Of a stretch of 64,000 bases of DNA, positions 42,951 to 52,984 are shown piece after piece; positions within the stretch are counted from its first letter, which is position 1, and each line of letters opens with the position of its first letter. The notes below the pieces were generated by a model. The model had not been told where the DNA came from. It searched no databases and saw only the letters and a program-made list of their open reading frames with translations. Origin of the DNA: Pisolithus tinctorius (lineage: Eukaryota > Basidiomycota > Agaricomycetes > Boletales > Pisolithaceae); the NCBI GenBank assembly GCA_024663395.1, contig JANFAH010000002.1:2418001-2482000 (forward strand), in the 5' to 3' direction. Made by a program: the position numbers and the translations under genes.

Positions 42951-44095
42951 ACGATGGTCCGTTAGGAACTCACCAATAGATGCGAAAGGTGCAAGTTAGT
43001 TGGAAAGGCGAGATGAAACAGGGCTTTGTTGCTTGAGTGAGTCACACAGCTTGAAGAAATGGGGAGGCGCTCACCAGTACAGCAACGGTTGGTGGACATT
43101 TGTGGGAGAGAGAGGGCACGTGGCTACGGCATACGAAAAGCGCGGGCTTTCCCTCTACCCTAGACGCTGCCCATATACGTTCCCGCGTGTCTGATGCTCC
43201 CTAAGTACTCAAACTTCTTAGTCCCCCTCTGACCAACGGAATGCGATACTCTGCGGTACTGTATGTCCGCCTGATCCCGCGATGCGAGGCCGCAGTTCGT
43301 AAGGGAAACTGGCTATGCGCCCTCCCTGAAACTGGTCTCGTTGGTGAATCTCCAGGTATTGCCTATGCCAACCCATAGCTGATCTTGGTCACTCGTTGAC
43401 TTCGTCGCTGGTGGGGTCCCTTGCTGGCGAAATTCACGTCTGCGAAACTACCGCTGCCTCTCTTCGGATGGGCATGAGCATGCTCATAGTGCTGCTGATA
43501 TAACCCCAGCTGCCGAGTCCGTCGGACTGATAGAGTTCACAACCTGCCTCATGCCACATATGAAATGAATGGGATGGTGCCGTGTCTTCCCGGTTGCACT
43601 CAGATCTACTGCGCATGAAGTCCCGTTCGTCCCACTCGAAGAGGCTTTCTACGACCGCCCCAAAGTCGTATTACACACACCTTGAACGCAGAGGAAGTTA
43701 TGAAATATATTCCTATCATTGCCCAACAAGTACACCTCAGTGACTGGGGAGCATGCATACTGGCCTTTTGTGGTTTACGCAGAGGACACAACGGTGTGAC
43801 ACCAGGGGCTACGCACAGTTAGAAGAAGTCCACAACACGTATCAGCGGATGGTCGGCAGATCGTTAGGTGTGCCGCAATTCCTCGGTATTGGTATACTGT
43901 ATGTACTTGTTACATTGCTCGTCACAGCATGGTTTCCAATGTATATCTCTCTTCCTGCCCTGTGATGGTGTGGAACTGTTCTGAGGCCATACCATGTGCT
44001 ACCTGATTCACCAGATGTGCTTGCATGCACTCCGGTAGTACATAAGACGGAACGAAGGGTGAAAAAAGGTAAGTGGAAGGACACAATTTCTAGAA
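42951..44095 (-). repeat. Right flank of duplication unit 2
   Basis: Same order and orientation as 29281-30500. Includes GGGGAGGCGCTCACCAGTAC, GAGTTCACAACCTGCCTCAT and the inverted dispersed repeat at 43880-44095. No gene was found. The match ends near 44095, where other sequence takes over. Confidence 0.65.
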
Positions 44096-44099
44096 AGGT

Positions 44100-44660
44100 T
44101 GTAAAATGTGCCAAAAGATTCGCAAACGTGAGAGCCCTCGGATAATTTCTCCCCCGGGTTGGTACTGGGTGAACTCACTGGACATCACTTCCAGCTTCTC
44201 AATACGAGTTGAAGGGGGGCGTTGTCCCATGGATGATATTGTCGTCTGGTAAGCGACCCCAAGCCTCGAGATGCGAAACATCATTTGCAGTGTACGATGC
44301 CGGGAAGATGGAGAACACTTTTGGTTTGATTTTTGGTACTTAGAACAGTAGGACAGCGATAACGAACACTATGAACGTGGTGACGCATGCTCCAATGACT
44401 GTACTTGAGGGAATCTGACTGCCAGAGGAGGAGGCGGACGCTGAGCTGGCAGTCATATACTACGAGTCTGATACGGCAGTGGTTGGGGCTGGCTTGGAAT
44501 TGTCTGAAGACGCGACGAGTGATATGCCAGAAGCTCTGGGCAAGAGTAGACGCCTGTTGGAGCAGGACAACGGCAGAATCAGAGGCCGAGGAGCGCTGTA
44601 TTTTTTTATCCAGGTGGTGTGAAGACAGCAGGGCGACGAAGGCACCTCCCAGCTGCATCA
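44100..44660 (-). pseudogene. Ser-rich single-pass membrane protein, broken
   Basis: Reading down the minus strand gives LLLPRASGISLVASSDNSKP, an in-frame stop, then ASSASASSSSGSQIPSSTVI and a hydrophobic membrane segment GACVTTFIVFVIAVLLF directly followed by a stop. Past the stop the frame continues VPKIKPKVFSIFPASYTAND. The layout (Ser/Thr-rich outside, one membrane helix, short basic tail) is typical of fungal mucin-like cell-surface sensors, but no family can be named. Fragments of the same gene occur at 31075-31195 and 45845-45960. Confidence 0.45.
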
Positions 44661-44747
44661 GCGCATATACTTAGCCTGCTGTGGGACCAGGTGCATGGTG
44701 AGCGCTTGAGCCAGTAGTATGCGTATGCCACGGGGGTGACCAAGGAC

Positions 44748-45153
44748 TCAATTCCGTCGATGGCAGAACCAAATCTGCGAGCTCTTGGTGGGCACTCTGA
44801 GTTTCGGTAGACAGCAATCTTCTATGTCCGACTTGAAGGGCAAGAAAGTGGGTTTCAGGGTGTCGAATGCGTCGCCACAATCGACGAATGGCAAACAATC
44901 ATCAATGCACGTTTCGGACAATGCGATGAGTTCCCTCTGGTGGTTTCGCAACTTGGGGGGGGGGACATACATAGTTATGCAAGTGTTCGTCAAAAGGCGT
45001 GGACGAGGCTTCCGCTGGGATTTTTGCTTTATGGACATTCTCGGTGCACTCGGCCTTGTCTGTGGTGACCTCAGGCGCATTGGGCGGTGCAATCTCGTAC
45101 GGAGACTCATAAGGTACCGGTTCCACATGCGAAAAATGTGCTTTGAGAGACAA
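44748..45153 (-). pseudogene. Unassigned coding-like fragment
   Basis: Two overlapping minus-strand frames appear to continue one another through a frameshift near the GGGGGGGGGA tract at 44956-44965. The first reads SLKAHFSHVEPVPYESPYEI and PPNAPEVTTDKAECTENVHK, and the second CIDDCLPFVDCGDAFDTLKP. Pro-rich followed by Cys-containing sequence is seen, with no recognised domain. It could be the intracellular part of the membrane protein gene to its left, or a separate decayed gene. Confidence 0.25.
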
Positions 45154-46225
45154 GTCTCGTACTGCGCTGGATGCTCGATGTCCTAAAAAGCATACTCAGA
45201 GGAGGGCATTTCGGGATCTAGAGTGCGTGGGTCTGGCGTGAGGTTGTGAGTGCGAAGATGCGAAGACGACGGTAAAGGCAGCTTCAAGAAGGGCACTAGT
45301 TGGCAGTTTTCGACATGGGTGGGTTAGGATTCCATTGAATACTGAAAGAAGATGTTTACCCAGGAGTCCGAAAGCGGAATGGAAAGGCCCTCATGTCTTG
45401 AAAAAAGCGTGCTCGCTGAACGTTGAACGATCGTCTGGGTGGACGAACGTTGTCCAAGGACAAACTGTGGACTTGGGTCTCCATAATACTAAACAACGTA
45501 TGTTTGCGCCTTTCCCGCTTCTATGTGGTTTGGATGTTGGAGAGAGTCATCCAACAACAGGTCAGATGTGCAAAGAAGCGCAAGACTATACAGCCTTGAA
45601 TGAATCGTTTCATATATGTGCGGTACCAGCAAGTTACAACTCTCGTGCAAGGCGCAGAGAGCCGTTTGGTGGCGATCTCTTAAACAAGATGCTACCAATC
45701 ATTTGAGTCAAGCATCATCGCTACCGCGGTTCCCAGGTCTATCGGTGCGTAGTTGGATATATGGTGGCTCACCATGTGTCGGGTTCTCGCAACTAAGTGC
45801 AGGTGGGAAGTGCCAACTTCGTCGGCCTACTGTCTTCATACCACTCAGATCAAAAGATACAGTGCTTCTTCTAGTCTCTGATTCCGTCGTTGCCCTACTC
45901 TAATCGGCATCTGTTCTCTCCCAGAGCTCCTGGTACACCACTTGTCGTGTCCTCAGATAACTCCCAGTCAACCTCAACCACTGCCGTTGTCGGAAAATTA
46001 TTCGGTCCATTGCAATGACATCAGATTTTTACATGGTGATAATCAGTTCATGATAAGATTGCGAGTGGGAGTGTGGAGTTGTAATATGCTGGCAACGCAT
46101 GTTGCAATACCCTTTGCAACAGTGTCTGCTACCATCTGCCACTCATTTCCCTTCCCACTCACTTTTCCATCCTGTATTTACTGTATCTACTCTCACAGAC
46201 CACATTCCTATTGTTTACTGACACC
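45154..46225. other. Boundary zone between the HET cluster and the Plavaka gene
   Basis: No confident gene. A 123-codon plus-strand frame at 45335-45706 has no recognised domain. 45845-45960 is a third fragment of the Ser-rich membrane gene (RAPGTPLVVSSDNSQ). From about 46000 the sequence becomes AT-rich and CpG-poor. Confidence 0.4.
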
Positions 46226-49200
46226 ATGCCTCCTGAAAAGCAGATTGTTTTGTGTGAATCATGTGGGAAATTGTTCAAGCCAACTGGAATAGGTCCTCAT
46301 CAGAAATCATGCATCAGGTGCACTCACAAAACCAATGAAGATCTGGCTCACTTTGACTGGCTTTGTCGACAAGGTAGGCAAGAATTTTATTGGTTGAATT
46401 TGTCTGATTTATCATGGCAGTCTATTCCTGAGCAGATGTTATTCCTGGTGTCACTGACAATGGCTGAGGATCCAACATAGAGGTGAACATGGAACCTGCA
46501 CCTGGTAAGTATCCTACTGCTCCCTGAAATGCACTCTCATAATTGTTAGCAGAGCCCACTGCGTTTTGGCCCATGAATATGGATCTTGAGCTGCCAGCCA
46601 GCACCATCGGCACAGATGATGAAGTGAATGGTGTGTGTCAACACAAGTTTTTTGTATTATTCATGACTGATTCATTATGCAGTTGCTCAACCTGCCACCA
46701 ACTCCAACAACAACATCAATGATATCCAAGTCAAATACCACCTGAATGCTGGAAAGCCAACTGTGAAGGTGCTGTTCGCTGAGTTCAGCCGAGGTCATGT
46801 GCCCAAGACATACAAACCAGATCCTTGCACTGCTCCCTGGTACCTATTCCAGACTCATCTCAACTTTGACCTTTCAGAATTCATTCATGAGGCTGCTCTC
46901 AATAGGGAGCAAGCAAATTGTATTATCAAGCTTTCGAAATGTTTTCACACTGAGGACTGCACTTTGAATAGTTATAACGATCTCAAGAGCTCTTGGCAGG
47001 CTGCTTCCCACCACATGATGGCAGTAAGCATCATTAATTCATTATCATTGCCAACCCTAATCATGTCCTAGTCCAGTTTCAGAAGAGTGTAATAAGCGTG
47101 CCATTTGCAGGTGAGATGATGGAGTTTGATGTGTATTACTGTTCGCTGTGGGATTGGGCCTGCAATCTCTTGAAGGATTCCAATGTGGGACAATACTTTG
47201 TATTTGATGCCAAGCATCTAGCTAAGTTTGATGGCTCTTCATTTGTTTGTTTCATCAACAAGCCATGGACAGCTAATGATTTTTGGAATGTACAAGCATG
47301 TCACTAGTCTCTAGCATATACCCTCAATGAATTTTTTTTTCAGAGTGGTCTACCTTCAGATGGCAAAGTTCTGGCATTCATTCTGTACACTGATAAATCC
47401 AAGCTATCGTCATTTGGTCGACAGAAAGGGTATCCAGTCGTCGCATGGATTGCTAACCTTCTGACTTGGATCCATAATGGTGAAGGTTTAGGTGGTGGCC
47501 GAGTAGTCAGGTGGTTACCGATCATCAGTTGCTTCATTGATGGTGTCGAGGATACTGACTGACTTTTGTGTTGTGTTTCTAATAGGTAAAGGAAGACAAA
47601 AGGTATTCTGGAAAGAAATCATTTACCAACTTCAAGAATCATGTTTGGCATGAATCTTTCAAGAAGATACTGGATACGATCTTGGAGTACTTGAATACCA
47701 GCTGCTGGGTAATGTGTTGGGATGGCATCACATGCCAACTCTTTCCTACTGTACTAATTCTTTTGGCTGATTACGAAGAGCAGTAAGTGGCTACATTATC
47801 TGAAATCCCCTGAATACAGGCTGACAATCTTACCATTCAGAGTGGTCATGGCACTTATGTGTGGTGTCATGTCAAATTACCCTTGTCCTATTTGCCTCAT
47901 TCCTCATGAGGAGATATCCAAATTCCCCACAGACTGTGAACATCGTACCAGCAAGAATGTTTTCAAGACGTTACAGGAAGCATGCTCACAGAACTGAGCA
48001 GACCACAAGGAACAGATTCTGGCAAAGCAGGGACTACATGATGTAGATGTAAGTTGCTCATGCTATTACCTTCAGTCCTGCTCTGATCCCTTCCAGAGTG
48101 CTTTCTGGGAGGTCAAGAACATGGACATTTATTGAGCATTGTGCTGGGACAGACTGCATGCCAACTGCACAGGAAAATTTGGTGATCATTTATGGGGAGA
48201 ACTTGTGAGGATTCTTGAGACAATGGGCCATCAGATGATGGGAAAAGTAGAATGGAAGTGAGTCTATCTTATTGTATGAAACAGTTGTCCTGATAGTTTT
48301 CTAGTCTTAGCGCAGTACCTCATTGGCACGGCCTCAATCATTTTGAGGAAGCACTTTCAGTTTTGTACACAGATGGCCAAAAATTTGAGGATCTGTCCAA
48401 GGTATTGTAAATATGCTGCCAAGCTCTGATTTCACTGACATCTCCTGAACAGATAATCGTATTTGCATGTCATGATATCTTCCCACATGATATGGAAAAA
48501 GATGGTTACCTTCTATTGTGCTGTTTACATGCTTACATCAAATTTGATATGTATACCACACTGGAATTACAAATGACACACACACTTGCCACTGGGTGGG
48601 AGGCGCTTGTTATCTTCAACTCATTGATGAAGGTTGGGTCCTGCTTTTGACATTTGAGCTTTCCCTAACCATTTCTGGACTAGAAATATGCAGAGAAAAC
48701 ACAATATACTGGGAAAAATTGGAACTTTCCAAAGAACCACACCTGGATGCATGTGTTCGATGACATCAAAGCTAAGGGTGTCACCCACAATTTCAATATG
48801 AAGCTGAATGAGAAAATGCATGGCCCCTTGAAGGAAGCATATCAGAAACAAACAAACTTCAAGAATGTCACTCAGCAAGTAAGTCTTAGATTGTTCATCA
48901 TATCCCAGCATGCTTATGCTTCAGTAGATTCTCCACATTGATCACCTTGGACTCATGTGTGAACATATCCGCTGCAAGATTATGGAATACAACACCTACA
49001 TGTTGACTGCAAAAGCAACACGTCTGGGTAGCCCTGAAGCTGATGAGCCTGAAGAAGAATTTTTCCACATCAAGTTGGGTAGCAAAATGAAGGAACCATT
49101 AATGTTTGAGGACATGGAGAGGAAGAGTACTACCGACAATGCATTCAGCTGGTTCCAGGGAAAGCTCAGCAAGTTCCTCAATTCTCACTTTGGTATTGCA

Positions 49201-49743
49201 GGGAAACCTCTCCCTGGTGGGAAGTGCATCCAATTCCAAACAAATGAGAAGGTGAGACAAAATGGCCTTCCTTGTTCAGTTCCTAATAATCTCTGCAGAT
49301 CACGGAATTTTGCTTCATCAAGGTTAACTTTGAATCCACTGTCGATTGGTGTCAGTACATGGATTATCTACATTGCCACCCTAATTTCCATGGACACCCC
49401 CGTTACGACTGCGTGCTCATCAAGACTCAGCAAAAAGACATATTTGGGCGACTTATACTTTTGTTCCAGTGTGTTGTTGGTGAAGAAGCCTTCCCCTTGG
49501 CTTTAATACAGCCATTCGATGCCCCAACTGGGCAATGACTCCACAAGGACAAACACCTCAATTTCTGGAGAGTATGCAAGCAACCACGCATGTCATCTGA
49601 AATTATATCAGTCCATTCGATCATTTGTGGTGCCCTTCTATATCCAGATCATACAAGACCTGGCAAGTATCTTGTTGTTGACATGGTTGACACTGACATG
49701 TTCCTTCATGTGCAAATGATGCACAAAGCTGCAGGACACCTCT
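46226..49743 (+). pseudogene. Plavaka-type DNA transposase, intron-containing and decayed
   Basis: Start at ATG 46226 with a zinc-finger-like CESCGKLFKPTGIGPHQKSC. After short introns it shows VLFAEFSRGHVPKTYKPDPC, an APWYLFQTHLNFDLSEFIHE segment, the conserved core FDAKHLAKFDGSSFVCFINK with PWTANDFWNVQ, LAFILYTDKSKLSSFGRQKG and YPVVAWIANL, then CPICLIPHEE and ALCWDRLHANCTGKFGDHLW. The C-terminal part reads IQPFDAPTG, SSEIISVHSIICGALLYPDH and KYLVVDMVDTDMFLHVQMM. These match the Plavaka family of basidiomycete DNA transposons. In-frame stops (for example near 47996, 48135 and 49536) and scarce CpG show decay. Terminal repeats were not found. Confidence 0.85.
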
Positions 49744-50409
49744 GAAATGCTCTACATATGTCATCTTTCTGAAACTGCCAAGTCTCTCTTCTGATCCTCA
49801 ATGTATTCAGCATTGACTCCACATTGGGCCCATGAAACAACAATGTTTCCACTACTTAATTGGTCTTCTGATGTGACAATACCTGGTTCATAGATCCATA
49901 TAAGTATGGGGTTACTAGTTGGAAGGCTGCTTTGGTTCATTTATTACCATGCTGCTAATAGTACCTTAGTGTTTCATCCTCAAACTGTGAAGACATGTGA
50001 TTACATGGAGTGGGGACTGATGCACTCAGTAAGTTCATAGCAGCGTTACTGAAAGATGATGATAATGGCAGAACTCAGACCTTGTTAGCAGTTCCCAACC
50101 CTGCAGTTCTCAGTATTGTGGATGCCTTCTCCCATCCTGTCCACATATCTAGTTCTCCACACACCCAACACCAGTCAAGGCAGCCACAGGTGGGCAAGCT
50201 CTACAATCCTGATGATTGCATACCCATTCCTTGTGCAGTGAATCTGAGGCTATATCCAACACAAGCAGCTCCTACTCCCTCGCAATGTTTCAACTTCGCC
50301 TCCCCACCATGATCCACCTGCTCATCAACATCTTTTTGTCCACAGAAAGGATGATCCTGTGCATTTCTCTGTCCTCATGAGACTGTCAGCAGCTGGTCCA
50401 ATTCTCTTC
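49744..50409. other. No recognised feature
   Basis: Only one frame of 100 codons (50010-50312), Ser/Pro/His-rich with no known domain. Probably the remains of the transposon's downstream part or the border of the PRP8 fragment. Confidence 0.4.
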
Positions 50410-50999
50410 CCTGTCCAGCTCACCTGTCACCATACCACTACCCCAAGAGTGTATACATCCATACTGATGGCCCTGATGTTCCTACATTCTACTTCGACCC
50501 ACTTATCAATTTGATCTCCCTCCATGGTATGATGCCCAGGAATGCTCTATTCCAATACAGAGAGATTTGTCAAGATGTTGGTGGAATACTATGACTGACT
50601 AGGTAACATTCATCATTCTGTCTGTTCCATGGATATGAGGCTCACTGGTTTCACATGAAGACATGAATTTCAAGCCTATGGTGCAGATGACAACTTCAAA
50701 CCTCCTGAGGAGGTTGAGCCTTTCCTTGCCAAGCACCCATGTCATACCAGAAGCTTCTCAAGTGCTTCATGCTCAACGAATTGCCCAGAAAAAGCCATGG
50801 CAAGGAAGAACTTGTTCCATCAGCTCAAGGCAACAAAATTCTTCCAGACGACAAGACTCGATTGGGTGGAAATGGGCTTGCAAGTCTGCAGGCAAGGTTA
50901 CAACATGCTTAATTTGATGATCTGTTGAAAGGTAATATCTTAACTTGTAGTGTGGAGGCATCTCTGATGATACTGTTTTTCTCCAGTAGAACCTGAATT
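50410..50999 (+). pseudogene. PRP8: PRP8 fragment, copy 1 (5' part)
   Basis: Plus-strand reading matches the spliceosomal protein Prp8: [31 protein letters not shown], then (after a frame change and deletion) [17 protein letters not shown] sequence, [20 protein letters not shown] and [10 protein letters not shown], an intron from about 50932 to 50985, and the start of NLNY. Prp8 is the central scaffold of the spliceosome and normally a single essential gene of over 2,000 codons, so this small disrupted piece is a pseudogene. It ends at 50999-51000 (TA), where a palindromic element begins. The intron is kept, so it was not copied from mRNA. Confidence 0.85.
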
Positions 51000-51000
51000 A

Positions 51001-52571
51001 CAGTGAGGGACAAAAGCATTGCAATGTTTGTGATGTGTGAATTGTTGCTGATGTAGCTTGGGACATTCTGCACAGATAATCATGATACCTATACCATTGG
51101 AAAGGGATGACTCTAAGCTTTCCAGAGCACTAAGGTTCAGTCAAAACAAAGCAATACATGCTGAGATACATCCTATTCTTTACAAAACATGCATTGCAAC
51201 ACTTTTGTCCCTGACTGGTGAAATCATGAAATGTGACCTTTTGATGGGATTGACAGCATGGAGGATGGGAAAAAATGCTTACATAATAAACCACATGATC
51301 TTCCAGATGATTTGTCAGCATGTAAACAATGACAAACATTGGACTTGTACCATTAATCCTCCCTCTTTTACCACAACTCATGAAATCATCTCTCTAGCTC
51401 ACATGGTCATTTTCTCAAGGAATTCTTATCAAATACTGGTGGCCACCACAGTGCCATCAGTATAACATGCTCTCAGAACCATCAGTCCCTTAAAAAACCT
51501 GCTGTCAGTCATTTCCTGGACTGTTTCCCCCCCATGCCTGATGTGTTCTGGGACTAATCAGTACTTGGAAGGCTGAAAATGTTATGGAGGTCAATCTGGC
51601 ACTTCAGAACATGATGTACAAACCAGTCCCCTCTCAACCAATGCATTTCTGGCATAGGGACACTGATATGGAAGTTGGGGTGAGACAAAACCTCCTGGTG
51701 CTCTGAGCACCATAAGAGGGTTCACTAGATCTTGCTCTGATCTGAACTGTAGATGACTGGGGAAGGATTATTTGGTCATATGTGACCAAAGGCAATATTC
51801 AGGGCCAGATGGAAGCACAGGATTCTGCTCCATGGCAGTTCAGTAGCATATCCTTCTGATGACACCCAGGGGTAAAGAGGATTTTGTCTTGCCCTAACTT
51901 CCATACCACTGCCCCTGTGCCAGAAATGCATTGGTTGAGAGGGGACTGGTTTGTACATCATGTTCTGAAGTGCCAGATTGACCTCCATAACATTTTCAGC
52001 CTTCCAAGTACTGATTAGTCCCAGAACACATCAGGCATGGGGGGGAAACAGTCCAGGAAATGACTGACAGCAGGTTTTTTAAGGGACTGATGGTTCTGAG
52101 AGCATGTTATACTGATGGCACTGTGGTGGCCACCAGTATTTGATAAGAATTCCTTGAGAAAATGACCATGTGAGCTAGAGAGATGATTTCATGAGTTGTG
52201 GTAAAAGAGGGAGGATTAATGGTACAAGTCCAATGTTTGTCATTGTTTACATGCTGACAAATCATCTGGAAGATCATGTGGTTTATTATGTAAGCATTTT
52301 TTCCCATCCTCCATGCTGTCAATCCCATCAAAAGGTCACATTTCATGATTTCACCAGTCAGGGACAAAAGTGTTGCAATGCATGTTTTGTAAAGAATAGG
52401 ATGTATCTCAGCATGTATTGCTTTGTTTTGACTGAACCTTAGTGCTCTGGAAAGCTTAGAGTCATCCCTTTCCAATGGTATAGGTATCATGATTATCTGT
52501 GCAGAATGTCCCAAGCTACATCAGCAACAATTCACACATCACAAACATTGCAACGCTTTTGTCCCTCACTG
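51001..52571. mobile_element. 1,571-bp palindromic Tc1/mariner-like non-autonomous element
   Basis: The left end CAGTGAGGGACAAAAGCATT and the inverted right end CAGTGAGGGACAAAAGCGTT match, with TA outside both (50999-51000 and 52572-52573). TA duplication and a CAGTGnnn start suit Tc1/mariner. The two arms are inverted copies about 690 bp long (51001-51690 and 51880-52571); mirrored frames at 51058-51465 and 52107-52514 encode the same 135 residues. The loop is about 190 bp. No DDE transposase is encoded, so it must have used one supplied in trans. The mirrored frames have no known domain and are probably not genes. Confidence 0.85.
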
Positions 52572-52573
52572 TA

Positions 52574-52930
52574 CCGGTCCCATCAGCAAGGGACCTGGTT
52601 GTGGCTTTGGGGCACTTGGATGGCACATCTGGTTCTTTTTCATGTACAGTATCATCCTGCTTCTAAAATACTGGCTAGGTAACCATCTGGCTCATCAATT
52701 CAAAGAGCATAGCCGCAAAGGTATTGCGAATACTGTTGCCAAACAGTGTGTGGAGTTGTGTCACCATCTCGAGCTTCGTGCAGCAGTTATGTACAATATC
52801 CTTGACAAGACAGAATGTATTCGACATGGTGCAACTGTCAACAAGGCTGTCAACAAGAACTTAGGACATCTCACATGTGAGTATTGTCTAAACCATTGCC
52901 ATAATATTACTAATGTGTCATTTGTTATTG
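52574..52930 (+). pseudogene. PRP8: PRP8 fragment, copy 1 (3' part)
   Basis: Resumes after the palindrome with [40 protein letters not shown] and LELRAAVMYNILD, then jumps to RHGATVNKAVNKNLGHLT. Compared with copy 2, about 100 codons between NLNY and TGPISKG are missing at the element's right border, and a further stretch is lost after NILD. Same pseudogene as 50410-50999. Confidence 0.85.
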
Positions 52931-52984
52931 GTCATTGACCTTGCCTGTCATGACTAACTTGTACCGTTTAGGCTGTACCCTCCT

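Noticed and set aside
51058..52514. Mirrored 135-codon frames as an encoded transposase
   Set aside because: No DDE/D residues in context and no similarity to Tc1/mariner transposase that I can see. Mirroring alone makes them look conserved.
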